A DNA stretch of 64,000 bases from Aldehydirespirator sp965205155 (GCA_965205155.1 OZ242033.1:1550001-1614000); one strand, 5' to 3'; counted from the stretch's first letter, positions 27,033-36,430 are shown. Numbers and translations: made by a program. The notes: generated from the letters alone by a model not told the origin.

Positions 27033-27830
27033 CTAGTGACCTCCTCGCAGCGCGTCTCGCACCGCGGTGACGTTGGCGAAGAAGGCGGGATCGTCCCGGG
27101 TCGCATCAGTGCGCGGACCGAGATCGTTTTCGATGACGGCCGCGATCCGACCCGGTCGGGGCGACATGACGGCCACCTTGGTGGACAGGAACACCGCCTC
27201 GGGAATGGAGTGGGTCACGAACACGACCGTGATCTGGGTCTCCGACCAGATGCGCAGCAGCTCGTTCTGCATGTGCTCGCGGGTCATCTCGTCGAGCGCG
27301 CCGAACGGTTCGTCCATCAGCAGGAGCTGCGGGTGGAACGACATGGCCCGGGCGATGGCGATCCGCTGCTGCATTCCCCCGGAGAGTTCGGCGGGGTGGT
27401 GACGGGCGAACTCGGTGAGCTTCACCAGTTCGAGCATCTCCGCGGACCGCCGGCGCCGGTCGGCTGCCTTCCAGCCCATCAGCTCGAGCGGCAGCTCGAT
27501 GTTGCGGGTGACGTTGCGCCACTCGAACAGGCCCGCCCTCTGGAACACCATGGAATAGTCCCGGTCGAGGCGGGCGGCGTCCGCGGTCTTGCCGTTGACG
27601 AGAACGGTGCCGTCGCTGGCATCGACGAGTGCCGCGATGAGGCGCAGCAGGGTGCTCTTGCCGCAGCCCGAAGGGCCGATGAGGGTGACGAAGTCGCCCT
27701 GGTCGAGGTGAAGGTCGATGTCGGTGAGGGCCTTCACCTCGTTGTGGCGCCCGAGATTGAAGATCTTGGACGCGCCCCTGATCTCAACAGCCGGGGGCTG
27801 AGCGCCGGTGGCGGGAGATGCGTCGTTCAT
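27033..27830 (-). CDS. ABC transporter ATP-binding protein (SsuB/TauB-like)
   Basis: The 265-residue ATPase of the importer. Walker A is LIGPSGCGKSTLLR (about 49-62), the Q-loop SMVFQRAGLFEW (about 91), the signature ELSGGMQQRIAIARA (about 141-155), Walker B LLLMDEPFGALDE (about 163-175) and the H-loop VFVTHSIPEA. Start ATG 27830 overlaps the stop of the upstream permease by four bases; the longer open frame is a shadow of that gene. Confidence 0.93.
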   Translation of the reverse strand: MNDASPATGAQPPAVEIRGASKIFNLGRHNEVKALTDIDLHLDQGDFVTLIGPSGCGKSTLLRLIAALVDASDGTVLVNGKTADAARLDRDYSMVFQRAGLFEWRNVTRNIELPLELMGWKAADRRRRSAEMLELVKLTEFARHHPAELSGGMQQRIAIARAMSFHPQLLLMDEPFGALDEMTREHMQNELLRIWSETQITVVFVTHSIPEAVFLSTKVAVMSPRPGRIAAVIENDLGPRTDATRDDPAFFANVTAVRDALRGGH

Positions 27831-28813
27831 GTCACCGTCTCCCGGCCCTTGCGGCCGACCAGGGCGTACTCGATGGAGGAGATGGCCGCGAACACGAATA
27901 TCCCCAGCGCGGCCGCGCCTAATACAGCCACGTACAGGCGCTCCGGTCCGGTTGTGTAACGCTGGGCCTCGAGCAGCACTCGCCGGCCGAGCCCGCCCTT
28001 CACGCCCGCGGATATCTCGCCCACTATGGCCCCCACCACGCTGGCGGTGGCCGCGATCTTGAACGCGGCGAACAGGTAGGGCAGCGAGGCCGGCAGCCGC
28101 AGCCGCCACAGGGTCTGGACCCAGCGGGCCGCGTAGGAGTCCATCAGCTCGAGGTTCTCGGGCCGGGGCGACTGCAGTCCCCGCAGCCCGTTGATCGTCA
28201 CCGGGAAGAACGTCAGGTAGGTGGCGATTATCGACACCGACATCCAGTCCTGCCACTCGAAGGGCAGGAAGTCGAAGCTCTTGCGGCCCCAGATCACGAT
28301 GATCGGCGCGATGGCGATGAGGGGGATGGTCTGGCTGGCGATCACGTGGGGAACCAGAGCCCGCTCCAGGCTCCCCGAGGTCGTGAGCACTATGGCGATG
28401 CTGAGGCCCACCATCACTCCGATGGCGAACCCGACCGCAGCCTCGCGAAGGGTGAAGGCGGCCTCCTTGCCGACGATCGACCAGAAGGGCTCGCCGGTGC
28501 CCCTCGGCTCCTCGAAGATTCCCGAGACGATGTCCAGCACGGGGGGCATCTTCAGGTCGTCCGACTCGGGCAGGATCGAGCCGATGACCGGCCAGCCGGA
28601 CTGGGCGTCGTCGATGGACGTGCCCACCACCTTGTACACGCTGTACGCCAGGCCCAGCAGGCAGACGAAGATGGCCAGCACGACCACCTGCCTGCCGGTC
28701 CGGCGCATCCGGTCCCGCCGTTGCTCCCGGGAGGCTTGCAGGCGGAGCATCTGCTCGAAGACGATCGGATCGTCGACCGCCACGTTCGAAGCTGGGCTGG
28801 CCGAATCAATCAT
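27827..28813 (-). CDS. ABC transporter permease (SsuC-like), second subunit
   Basis: A 328-residue permease with a cytoplasmic N-terminus of about 40 residues, TM1 at about 44-62 (VVVLAIFVCLLGLAYSVY), and an EAA loop MDSYAARWVQTLWRLRLPASLPYL. It is longer than its partner because of an extra loop after TM1 (ILPESDDLKMPPVLDIVSGIF). The ATG at 28813 is used here; a GTG at 28846, nine bases past the stop of the oxidoreductase gene, is possible and would add 11 residues. Neither has a strong ribosome site. Confidence 0.88.
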   Translation of the reverse strand: MIDSASPASNVAVDDPIVFEQMLRLQASREQRRDRMRRTGRQVVVLAIFVCLLGLAYSVYKVVGTSIDDAQSGWPVIGSILPESDDLKMPPVLDIVSGIFEEPRGTGEPFWSIVGKEAAFTLREAAVGFAIGVMVGLSIAIVLTTSGSLERALVPHVIASQTIPLIAIAPIIVIWGRKSFDFLPFEWQDWMSVSIIATYLTFFPVTINGLRGLQSPRPENLELMDSYAARWVQTLWRLRLPASLPYLFAAFKIAATASVVGAIVGEISAGVKGGLGRRVLLEAQRYTTGPERLYVAVLGAAALGIFVFAAISSIEYALVGRKGRETVT

Positions 28814-28854
28814 GGCTTCAACGGGCGGCCCAGACTCGGAGTTCACGGTGGGGA

Positions 28855-29856
28855 TCAGTTCCTGAGCGCCGGGATGATCCGCTGGCCGTAGGCGTTTAGC
28901 GTCTCGTCCTTCTGGTCGTGCATCAGGTAGATGGCGAACTGGTCGACACCCAGGTCGCGCAACTCCTGTAGGCGGGCGATGTGGTTGCCGGCGTCCCCGA
29001 GGATGCAGAAGCGGTCGATCACGTCGTCGGGCACGAAATCGGTGTGCACATTTCCCGCCTTGCCGTGCTCGGAGTAGTCGTAGCCCTCCCGGCCGGAGAT
29101 GTAGTCGGTGAGAGCCTGGGGCACGCCGGCGCCGGTGTCGCCGTAGCGGTCCACCAGGTCGGCCACGTGGTTGCCGACCATGCCGCCGAACCAGCGAACC
29201 TGGTCGCGCTGGTGGGCCAGGTTCTCTCCCACATAGGCCGGCGCGGCCACGCACATGTACAGCCGGTCGGGGTCACGACCCGCGTCGGCCGCAGCCTGGC
29301 GCACCGCGGTGATCGTCCACTCCGTGATCTGGGGGTCGGCGAGTTGGAGGATGAACCCGTCGGCCTGCTCACCGCAGAGCTTCAGGGCTCGCGGTCCGTA
29401 GGCGGCCATCAAGATGTCGAGTTGGCTGCCCGCGGACCACGGGAACTGCTGGCGAGTGCCGTTGTAGTCGATCTCCCGGCCTTCGACCAGGCCCTTGATG
29501 ACCTGCATGGACTCTCCCAGCGTGGCCAGGCTGGTGGGAGTGTGGCCCAGCACCCGCATGGCGGAGTCACCCCGGCCGATGCCGCACACGGTGCGGTCGC
29601 CGAACATGTCGTTGAGGGTGGCGAACAGCGACGCGGTGACCGTCCAGTTGCGGGTTCCGGGATTGGTGACCATCGGCCCGACCATCATGCGGTTCGTGGC
29701 CGACAGCATCTGGCTGTAGATGACGAACGGCTCCTGCCAGAGCACATGGCTGTCGAAGGTCCAACCGTAGGAGAACCCGTACGTCTCGGCTTTCTGGGCC
29801 AGGTCCACTACCCGCCATGCCGGCGGGTCAGTTTGCAGGACGACTCCGAAGTCCAC
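28855..29856 (-). CDS. LLM class F420-dependent oxidoreductase of the pyrimidine cluster (TIGR03842-like)
   Basis: A 333-residue luciferase-like protein starting MDFGVVLQTDPPAWRVVDLAQKAE-type sequence, with GFSYGWTFDSHVLWQEP near 27-43, VGPMVTNPGTRNWTVTASLFATL near 59-81 and CGIGRGDSAMRVLG near 91-104. From memory it fits the TIGR03842 subfamily, which tends to sit beside dihydropyrimidinase genes. It probably uses F420 in a redox step of pyrimidine or hydantoin metabolism. It lies between mmsA (12 bp) and the transporter genes in one operon. No flavin-type dihydropyrimidine dehydrogenase is present, so this enzyme is a candidate for that step. Confidence 0.87.
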   Translation of the reverse strand: MDFGVVLQTDPPAWRVVDLAQKAETYGFSYGWTFDSHVLWQEPFVIYSQMLSATNRMMVGPMVTNPGTRNWTVTASLFATLNDMFGDRTVCGIGRGDSAMRVLGHTPTSLATLGESMQVIKGLVEGREIDYNGTRQQFPWSAGSQLDILMAAYGPRALKLCGEQADGFILQLADPQITEWTITAVRQAAADAGRDPDRLYMCVAAPAYVGENLAHQRDQVRWFGGMVGNHVADLVDRYGDTGAGVPQALTDYISGREGYDYSEHGKAGNVHTDFVPDDVIDRFCILGDAGNHIARLQELRDLGVDQFAIYLMHDQKDETLNAYGQRIIPALRN

Positions 29857-29868
29857 GGCCCGTGCCGC

Positions 29869-31356
29869 TTACCGGTTGCGGGGGAAGCCGAGGTCGACGG
29901 TGCTGTCGGCCGGGTCGGGCCAGCGGGCGGTTATGGCTTTGGCCTTGGTGAAGAAGTGGATGCCTTCGGGTCCGTACATGTGGGTGTCACCGAACAGCGA
30001 GTTCTTCCAGCCGCCGAAGGAGTGGTAGCCGACGGGCACCGGGATGGGGACGTTGACCCCGACCATGCCGGCGTCGGCGTCGAGCTGGAACTGGCGGGCC
30101 GCTCCGCCGTCCCGGGTGAAGATGGCCGCACCGTTGCCCCACGGATTCTGCTCGATCAACTCCACGGCCTGGTGGTAGCTGTCGGAGCGAACCACGCAAA
30201 GCACCGGGCCGAAGATCTCGTCGCGGTACACCGACATGTCCGGGGTGACATTGTCGAGCAGCGACACTCCGAGGAAGAAGCCGTCGTTGTCGAATACTGT
30301 CTCCCGGCCGTCTACCACCACGGTGGCGCCCTCGTCGTCGCCGGCGTTGATGTAGCCGGCCACGCGGTCGCGGTGCTCCCGGGTGATCAGCGGGCCCATC
30401 TCGGATTCGGGGTCGTCGCCGGGCCCGACCCGCAGCTTGTCCATGCGCACCCTGATGGCGTCCACCAAGGGGTCGCCGGCGTCGCCCACGGCCACCACGA
30501 CCGATACGGCCATGCAGCGCTCGCCGGCTGAGCCGTAGGCCGCGGAGACGGCCGCGTCGGCGGCCAGGTCTATGTCGGCATCGGGCAGCACGACCATGTG
30601 GTTCTTGGCTCCCCCCAGCGCCTGCACTCTCTTGCCGGCGGAGGTGCCGGTCTCATAGACGTAACGGGCTATCGGGGTGGACCCGACGAAGCTGACCGCG
30701 GCCACATCGGGGTGCGTCAGCAGCCGGTCTACGGCCACTTTGTCGCCGTTGAGGACATTGAGCACTCCCGGCGGGAACCCGGCCTCGAAGAACAGCTCGG
30801 CCACCAGCCGCGGCGCGGAGGGATCACGCTCGGAGGGCTTGAGCACGAAGGTGTTCCCGCAGGCGATTGCGTTGGGGATCATCCACAAGGGCACCATGGC
30901 CGGGAAGTTGAACGGGGTGATCCCGGCCACCACCCCCAATGGCTGGCGCACCGTGTACACGTCCACGCCGCTGGACGCCTGGGAGTTGAAGCTGCCCTTG
31001 AGCAAGTCGGCCAGACCGCACGCGTACTCGATGTTCTCCAGCCCCCGAGCGACCTCGCCGAGCGCGTCGGAGCGCACCTTGCCGTGCTCTGCGGTCAGGC
31101 GGGCGGCGATCTCGGCTGCGTTGGCCTCCACCAGATTGCGGAAGGCGAGCATCAACTTCGTGCGGGCCGCCAGCGACGTTTGGCGCCACTCCTCGAACGC
31201 GGCCCTCGACGACGCCACCGCGGCATCGACTTCCTCTACGCTGGCCAGCCCGACCGCGGCGGTCTGCTCGCCGGTGGCCGGATTGAACACCGGATGGGAC
31301 CGGCCTGACCCACACGACATGGCCGCCCCATCAACAAAATGCTCGATTGTCTCCAC
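29869..31356 (-). CDS. mmsA: CoA-acylating methylmalonate/malonate-semialdehyde dehydrogenase
   Basis: Converts malonate semialdehyde to acetyl-CoA (or methylmalonate semialdehyde to propionyl-CoA) with NAD and CoA, releasing CO2. A 495-residue aldehyde dehydrogenase with the MmsA hallmarks: VVAGITPFNFPAMVPLWMIP at about 144-163, LGGAKNHMVVLPDAD near 254, nucleophile in GSAGERCMAVS near 283-293, and the C-terminal YHSFGGWKNSLFGD. In this operon it would finish beta-alanine breakdown after beta-ureidopropionase; the aminotransferase making malonate semialdehyde is not in the window. Confidence 0.93.
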   Translation of the reverse strand: METIEHFVDGAAMSCGSGRSHPVFNPATGEQTAAVGLASVEEVDAAVASSRAAFEEWRQTSLAARTKLMLAFRNLVEANAAEIAARLTAEHGKVRSDALGEVARGLENIEYACGLADLLKGSFNSQASSGVDVYTVRQPLGVVAGITPFNFPAMVPLWMIPNAIACGNTFVLKPSERDPSAPRLVAELFFEAGFPPGVLNVLNGDKVAVDRLLTHPDVAAVSFVGSTPIARYVYETGTSAGKRVQALGGAKNHMVVLPDADIDLAADAAVSAAYGSAGERCMAVSVVVAVGDAGDPLVDAIRVRMDKLRVGPGDDPESEMGPLITREHRDRVAGYINAGDDEGATVVVDGRETVFDNDGFFLGVSLLDNVTPDMSVYRDEIFGPVLCVVRSDSYHQAVELIEQNPWGNGAAIFTRDGGAARQFQLDADAGMVGVNVPIPVPVGYHSFGGWKNSLFGDTHMYGPEGIHFFTKAKAITARWPDPADSTVDLGFPRNR

Positions 31357-31424
31357 TTGCCGTCTCCCGTCTCGTTCGGGTGTTGGTGATGGTCAGGTGC
31401 CGTGTCGCGGGCGCCACGCCCCGG

Positions 31425-32834
31425 CTAGATCAAGTACTGGCTCAGGCCTCTCGGCAGGTATTGGCCGTCGCCGGCCCGGCCCAGGTACCGACCGTTGTCG
31501 ATGACCTTCCTGCCTCGCGAGAACACCGTGTCGACGTGGCCGGTGACCTCGGTGCCCTCGTAGGCGGAGTGGTCCATGTTCATGTGGTGGTTCTCGACGC
31601 TGATAGTCCACTGCTGGTTGGGGTCGTAGATCACGATGTCGGCGTCGGAGCCTGGAGCGATGATCCCCTTGCGGGGGTACAGGCCCATCATCCGGGCGGG
31701 AGTGGTGGCGCACAGCTCCACCCAGCGGGCCAGGCCGATCTCGCCGGTGACCACGCCCTGGTAGATCATGTCCATGCGGTGCTCGACGCCGCCGATGCCG
31801 TTGGGGATGGCCCGGAAGTCGTTCAGGCCCAACTCCTTCTGCTCCTTCATGCAGAACGGGCAGTGGTCGGTGGACACCACGGCCAGGTCGTTGGTGCGCA
31901 GCCCCCTCCACAGATCGTCCTGGTGGCCCTCGGCCCGGGACCGGAGCGGGGTGGAGCACACGTAGGCGGCCCCCTCGAAGCCGGGACGGTTCAGATGCTC
32001 CTCCAGGCTGAAGTGCAGGTACTGAGGGCAGGTCTCCGCGAACACGTTCATGCCGGTGTCGCGGGCCATGGCCACCTGCTCGAGGGCTTCGGAGGCCGAC
32101 AGGTGGACGATGTACAACGGCGCCGCCCCCACCTTGGCCAGCTGGATGGCCCGGTGGGTGGCCTCGGACTCCAGTTCCTTACGGCGCACGTAACCGTGGG
32201 TGACGGGGCTTGTCTCGCCCCGCTCGAAGGCCTGCTCGGCCAGCACGTCGATGGCCAGGCCGTTCTCGGCGTGCATCATGATGAGCGCGCCGTTGCCGGC
32301 GGCCTGCTGCATGGCCCGCAGGATCTGGCCGTCGTCGGCCAGGAACACGCCGGGATAGGCCATGAACAGCTTGAAGCTGGTGATGCCCTCGTTGACCAGC
32401 AGGTCCATCTCCTTGAGGGAGTCGTTGTCGACGCCCCCGATGACCATGTGGAAGCCGTAGTCGACGGCGCAGTTGCCCTCGGCCTTGGCCATCCAGGCGT
32501 CGAGGCACTCCCTCACGTTCTCGCCGGTCTTCTGCACCGCGAAGTCCACGATGGTGGTGGTGCCGCCCCAGGCCGCAGCCCGGGTGCCGGTCTCGAAGGT
32601 GTCGGAGGCGAAGGTCCCGCCGAAGGGCAACTCCATGTGGGTGTGGACGTCCACCCCGCCGGGCACCACCAGCCGGCCGGTGGCGTCGATGATCTCCGCG
32701 CCCTGCTCGGCCGCGGTCGCGATGCCGCTGCCCGGGCGCAGGACCGCGGTGATCTGCTCGCCGTCGATGAGCACCTCGGCCGGATCCGCGCCGGTTGAGC
32801 TGACGACAGTGCCTCCCTTGATGAGCGTTGCCAT
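31425..32834 (-). CDS. hydA: Dihydropyrimidinase (D-hydantoinase family)
   Basis: Opens 5,6-dihydrouracil or dihydrothymine to N-carbamoyl-beta-alanine. The 469-residue amidohydrolase has the Zn ligands in GGVDVHTHMELPFGG (about 58-72), the carboxylated lysine in ITSFKLFMAYPG (about 145-156), a further ligand in MMHAENGLAIDV, and VHLSASEALEQV and VSTDHCPFCMKEQKE for the remaining sites. This set is complete for dihydropyrimidinases. It starts ATG 32834 and lies 50 bp after the beta-ureidopropionase gene. Confidence 0.93.
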   Translation of the reverse strand: MATLIKGGTVVSSTGADPAEVLIDGEQITAVLRPGSGIATAAEQGAEIIDATGRLVVPGGVDVHTHMELPFGGTFASDTFETGTRAAAWGGTTTIVDFAVQKTGENVRECLDAWMAKAEGNCAVDYGFHMVIGGVDNDSLKEMDLLVNEGITSFKLFMAYPGVFLADDGQILRAMQQAAGNGALIMMHAENGLAIDVLAEQAFERGETSPVTHGYVRRKELESEATHRAIQLAKVGAAPLYIVHLSASEALEQVAMARDTGMNVFAETCPQYLHFSLEEHLNRPGFEGAAYVCSTPLRSRAEGHQDDLWRGLRTNDLAVVSTDHCPFCMKEQKELGLNDFRAIPNGIGGVEHRMDMIYQGVVTGEIGLARWVELCATTPARMMGLYPRKGIIAPGSDADIVIYDPNQQWTISVENHHMNMDHSAYEGTEVTGHVDTVFSRGRKVIDNGRYLGRAGDGQYLPRGLSQYLI

Positions 32835-32884
32835 CTTCGTCTCCTTCCGTTGCCTCCGGGTGTGCGAACTGTCGGCGAGTTAGG

Positions 32885-33727
32885 TCATGGAGCGGTCAGG
32901 GGTCCATAGATGTCGGGGCGGCGGTCCCGGTAGAAGGCCCACTGGGCTCGGACCTCCTCGATCTGGTCGAAGTCGAGGTCGCGCACCACCAACTCCTCGT
33001 TCTGGTCCGACGCGGTGCCGTCCACGAATTGGCCTCTCGGGTTGGCGAAGTAGGAGGTGCCGTAGAAGTCGTTGTCGCCCAGCGGCTCGATCCCAACGCG
33101 GTTGATGGCTCCGACGAAGTACATGTTGGCCACCGCGGACGAGGTCTGCTCCAGCTGCCAGAGGTAGGCGGAGAGCCCTCGGCTGGTGGCCGACGGGTTG
33201 AAGACGATCTCTGCTCCGGCGAGTCCGAGGGCGCGCCAGCCCTCGGGGAAGTGGCGGTCGTAGCAGATGTACACGCCGACCGTGCCGACCGCGGTCTCGA
33301 AGACCGGGTAGCCGAGGTTGCCGGGACGGAAGTAGAACTTCTCCCAGAATCCCTTGACCTGGGGGATGTGGGTCTTGCGGTACTTGCCCAGGTAGGCGCC
33401 GTCGGCGTCGATTACCGCGGCCGTGTTGTACAGGAAGCCGGCCTTCTCCCGCTCGTACATGGGGAGCACCAGCACCATCTCGTGCTTGGCCGCCAGCTCC
33501 TGGAAGCGCTTGGTGGTGGGCCCGTCGGGGATGGCTTCGGCGTAGGAGTAGAACTCGGTGTCCTGAACCTGGCAGAAGTAGGGGCCGTAGAACAGCTCCT
33601 GGAAGCACATGACCCTGGCGCCGGCCGAGGCCGCCTCGGCCACGTACTTCTCGTGGAGCTCGATCATCGACTCCTTGTCGCCGGTCCAGGCCACCTGGAC
33701 GATTGCCGACGTAACGGTTCGTGCCAT
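32885..33727 (-). CDS. Beta-ureidopropionase / N-carbamoyl amidohydrolase (nitrilase superfamily)
   Basis: Hydrolyses N-carbamoyl-beta-alanine to beta-alanine, CO2 and ammonia. The catalytic triad of the nitrilase fold is visible: Glu in VMCFQELFYGPYF, Lys in YRKTHIPQVKGFWEKF and Cys in VGVYICYDRHFPEGWR. About 280 residues, family length. ATG 33727 (MARTVT) is preferred, but the frame allows ATG 33745 six codons earlier. It is the first gene of the pyrimidine operon, so the promoter should lie in the 200-bp gap to its right. Confidence 0.93.
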   Translation of the reverse strand: MARTVTSAIVQVAWTGDKESMIELHEKYVAEAASAGARVMCFQELFYGPYFCQVQDTEFYSYAEAIPDGPTTKRFQELAAKHEMVLVLPMYEREKAGFLYNTAAVIDADGAYLGKYRKTHIPQVKGFWEKFYFRPGNLGYPVFETAVGTVGVYICYDRHFPEGWRALGLAGAEIVFNPSATSRGLSAYLWQLEQTSSAVANMYFVGAINRVGIEPLGDNDFYGTSYFANPRGQFVDGTASDQNEELVVRDLDFDQIEEVRAQWAFYRDRRPDIYGPLTAP

Positions 33728-33745
33728 GTGTGCCCTCCCGCTCAT

Positions 33746-33958
33746 CTCATCGGATGCCTGCCCGAATCGAGAGAAAAAGCGATCTTAGCGAACCGTTTCC
33801 CGCCCGGGAAAGGGAAATTGCGTGGTTCGCGCCCGCTCGGTCGAGAATTGGCTCTGCTCTTGGGGATGGCTATAGCGTCTAACAGCACTATGGCGCGTAG
33901 ACCTTTGCGCAGATAGTCAAATATTGAACTGTTCTTGCACAGAGTCCGGCTTATTTGC
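33746..33958 (-). promoter_or_regulatory. Probable promoter region of the pyrimidine operon
   Basis: A 213-bp gap between the end of the CoA-binding protein gene and the start of the pyrimidine operon, clearly AT-richer than the genes around it. No open frame of note and no clear riboswitch fold were found. It should contain the end of the upstream unit and the promoter of the seven genes below; I could not place a convincing -35/-10 pair. Confidence 0.35.
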
Positions 33959-34468
33959 TCAACTTTGGATCTTGCGGCGTGACGAGATGACACCGGTGTC
34001 GAATCCGGCCAGGTGCAATCCTCCGTGGAAGCGGGCGTGCTCGATCTTCAGGCACCGGTCCATCACCACGTCGAGCCCGGCCGCCGCGCAGCGACGGGCC
34101 GCCTCGGTGCTCCACAGACCGAGTTGCGCCCAGAAGACCGGAGCCCCCGCTGCGATGGCTTCGTCCGCGACGGAGGGCAGGTCCTCGGAGCGGCGGAAAA
34201 CGTCGACGATGTCGGGCGTGACCGGCAGGTCCGCGAGCGATGCGTACACCCGGCGGCCGAGGATCTCGCTCCCGGCGGCCCGGGGGTTCACCGGGTACAC
34301 CTCGTAGTCGGTGGACGACGACAGCAGGTAGGTGAGGACGAAGTAGCTGGCCCGGGCCAGGCTGGCCGAGGCGCCGACGACCGCCACCGATCGGGACCGG
34401 TTCAGGATGCGCTGGCGCTCCAGTGCGGTCGGCGGCGTCCAGCCCTCCACCGGCGGATGCTCAGCCAC
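33959..34468 (-). CDS. CoA-binding domain protein (YccU-like)
   Basis: A 169-residue Rossmann-like protein with the CoA_binding_2 pattern: SRSVAVVGASASLARASYFV at about 25-44, EVYPVNPRAAGSEILGRRVYASLADLP at about 56-82, DIVDVFRRSEDLP, FWAQLGLWSTEAARR and VVMDRCLKIEHAR. Family members bind CoA; their role is unclear. Its start overlaps the end of the MetY-like gene by eight bases, so the two are one transcription unit. Confidence 0.87.
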   Translation of the reverse strand: MAEHPPVEGWTPPTALERQRILNRSRSVAVVGASASLARASYFVLTYLLSSSTDYEVYPVNPRAAGSEILGRRVYASLADLPVTPDIVDVFRRSEDLPSVADEAIAAGAPVFWAQLGLWSTEAARRCAAAGLDVVMDRCLKIEHARFHGGLHLAGFDTGVISSRRKIQS

Positions 34469-35762
34469 CGGCGCTGTCTTTCGTTGCCGCGGTCAGGGCC
34501 TGGTCGAGGTCCCAGATGATGTCGTCGACGTCCTCCAGCCCGACCGATATGCGCACCATGTCCGGCGACACCCCGCCCGCCTCCAGCTCGGCGTCTGAGA
34601 GCTGCTGGTGGGTGGTGGAGGCCGGGTGGATCACCAGCGTCTTGGCGTCACCCACGTTGGCCAGATGCGACACCATCTGAAGCGACTCGATGAAGCGGGC
34701 CCCGGCGGCGCGCCCGCCCACCACACCGAAGGTGAAGATGGCACCGGGCCCCTTGGGCAGGTAGCGGCGGGCCAGGTCGTGCTGGGGATGGTCGGGCAGT
34801 CCCGCCCACAGCACCCACGCCACCCGGTCGTCGGCATCGAGCCACTCGGCCACGGCCCGGGCGCTGGCCACGTGGGCGTCCATGCGCAACGGCAGCGTCT
34901 CGATCCCCTGAAGCAGCAGGAAGGCGTTGAACGGCGACAGGCATGCCCCGAAGTCGCGCAACTGCTCGGCCCGCACCTTGGTGCAGAAGGCGTACTCGCC
35001 GAAGTTGTCCCACCAGCGCAGCTCGTTGTAGCTGGGTACCCGCTCGGTCATGTGGGGGAACCGGCCCGAGTCCCAGTCGAAGCGGCCCGCCTCCACGATC
35101 ACGCCGCCGATGGAGGTTCCGTGCCCGCCCAGGAACTTGGTGGCCGAGTGCAGGACGATGTCGGCGCCGTGGTCCAAGGGACGGCACAGGTACGGCGTGG
35201 CGAAGGTGGAGTCCACCGCCAGCGGGAGCTTGTGGGCTCGGGCCACGTCGGCCAGGGCCGCGAGGTCGGCCACCGCTCCGGAGGGATTGGCGATGATCTC
35301 GGTGTACAGCAGCTTCGTGTCGTCGCGCACGGCTGCGGCGAAGGCGTCGGGATCGGTCCCGTCCACGAATGTCGTGTCGATGCCGAGGCGCCGCAGCGTC
35401 ACGTCGAACAGGGTGTAGGTGCCCCCGTAGAGGCCGGCTGCGGCCACGATGTGCTCTCCGGCCGACGCCAACGCGGTGACGGTGAGGAACTCGGCGGCCT
35501 GGCCGCTGGCGGTGGCCACCGCCCCGATGCCTCCCTCGAGGCTGGCCATGCGCTCCTCGAAGACCGCGTTGGTCGGGTTGGACATCCGGGTGTAGATGGT
35601 GCCGTACTTCTGAAGGGCGAACAGGTCGGCGGCATCGGCGGTGTCCTCGAACACGAAGCTCGTGGACTGGTAGATGGGCACGGCCCGGGCGCCGGTGGTG
35701 GGATCGGGTTGGCTGCCCGCATGCAGTGCCTTGGTGCGGAATCCCCATTGGCGGTCGTCCAT
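34461..35762 (-). CDS. O-acetylhomoserine/O-succinylhomoserine sulfhydrylase family protein (MetY-like)
   Basis: A 433-residue Cys/Met metabolism PLP enzyme. ALHAGSQPDPTTGARAVPIYQSTSFVF at the N-terminus, YTRMSNPTNAVFEERMASLEGG near 57-78, SGQAAEFLTV, and the PLP lysine in LHSATKFLGGHGTSIGG near 206-222 are visible. These are typical of MetY, which makes homocysteine from O-acetylhomoserine and sulfide. The insert after the lysine (WDNFGEYAFCTKVRAEQLRD) also fits MetY. It is cytosolic and the first gene of a two-gene unit. Confidence 0.9.
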   Translation of the reverse strand: MDDRQWGFRTKALHAGSQPDPTTGARAVPIYQSTSFVFEDTADAADLFALQKYGTIYTRMSNPTNAVFEERMASLEGGIGAVATASGQAAEFLTVTALASAGEHIVAAAGLYGGTYTLFDVTLRRLGIDTTFVDGTDPDAFAAAVRDDTKLLYTEIIANPSGAVADLAALADVARAHKLPLAVDSTFATPYLCRPLDHGADIVLHSATKFLGGHGTSIGGVIVEAGRFDWDSGRFPHMTERVPSYNELRWWDNFGEYAFCTKVRAEQLRDFGACLSPFNAFLLLQGIETLPLRMDAHVASARAVAEWLDADDRVAWVLWAGLPDHPQHDLARRYLPKGPGAIFTFGVVGGRAAGARFIESLQMVSHLANVGDAKTLVIHPASTTHQQLSDAELEAGGVSPDMVRISVGLEDVDDIIWDLDQALTAATKDSAGG

Positions 35763-35932
35763 GCCTTGACGATACTCATCCCGGCCGGCGGGTCCTGTCG
35801 CCGAGCCGAGATGACCGACACGGGCTTCGCCCTATTCGTCGGTCATCTGACTCGTCGCCACCCCCCGGCCTGGCGCATCGCGCATTCTCGTGGCCCAGGG
35901 GACGGGATGCGCCGCGGTACGGTTCGGAGTCG

Positions 35933-36430
35933 GTGGCCAAGTTCAGCACAGAGACGATCGCCTTCGATTCGGCCGACACCTCGGCCGTGGTTCGTGAGAT
36001 GGAGAGCCTGGTAGCCCGGGGCGACGGGCTGGGCTGGATCAACATCGGTCCCGGCCTGCGGGACGACCAGATCGAGAGGCTGCCGACGCCGTCGCCGCTG
36101 GGCCGCTGGTTCTCCGGGCGGGGGCCGGCAGTGCCGATGGCGACCTGGACCCCGCCCCGGGCGGCCCAGCCTGGACCTGTGCCGACGGTCGGAGTGGAGC
36201 ACGGCGTCGGGCCCAAGGCGCTGGACCGGCTCGGCGACGCTGGGGCTCCGCTGCCGGCGGGCTGGCGCAAGGTGCAGGATCACGCGAAGAACGGAATTGT
36301 CGTGCAGCCGGCTGCGGGCGCGTCCCACCGCGACGTGCTGCGCTGGCTGCTGTCGGCGTGCTGGGCGCTCTGCCCCATCGACATAGAGGACGAATGGCTG
36401 GCCGAGGTCCACCGACCTGATCCCGATTAG
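35933..36430 (+). CDS. Conserved-looking hypothetical protein
   Basis: A 165-residue protein that I do not recognise. It starts at GTG (VAKFSTETIAFDSAD) and contains a central basic/Pro-rich stretch and a C-terminal AGASHRDVLRWLLSACWALCP segment. Codon use matches the neighbours, with strong G/C third positions, and the frame runs cleanly to a stop that overlaps the stop of the convergent nucleoside hydrolase. The longer open frame to 35726 lies over the MetY start and is not used. No function is proposed. Confidence 0.6.
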   Translation: MAKFSTETIAFDSADTSAVVREMESLVARGDGLGWINIGPGLRDDQIERLPTPSPLGRWFSGRGPAVPMATWTPPRAAQPGPVPTVGVEHGVGPKALDRLGDAGAPLPAGWRKVQDHAKNGIVVQPAAGASHRDVLRWLLSACWALCPIDIEDEWLAEVHRPDPD

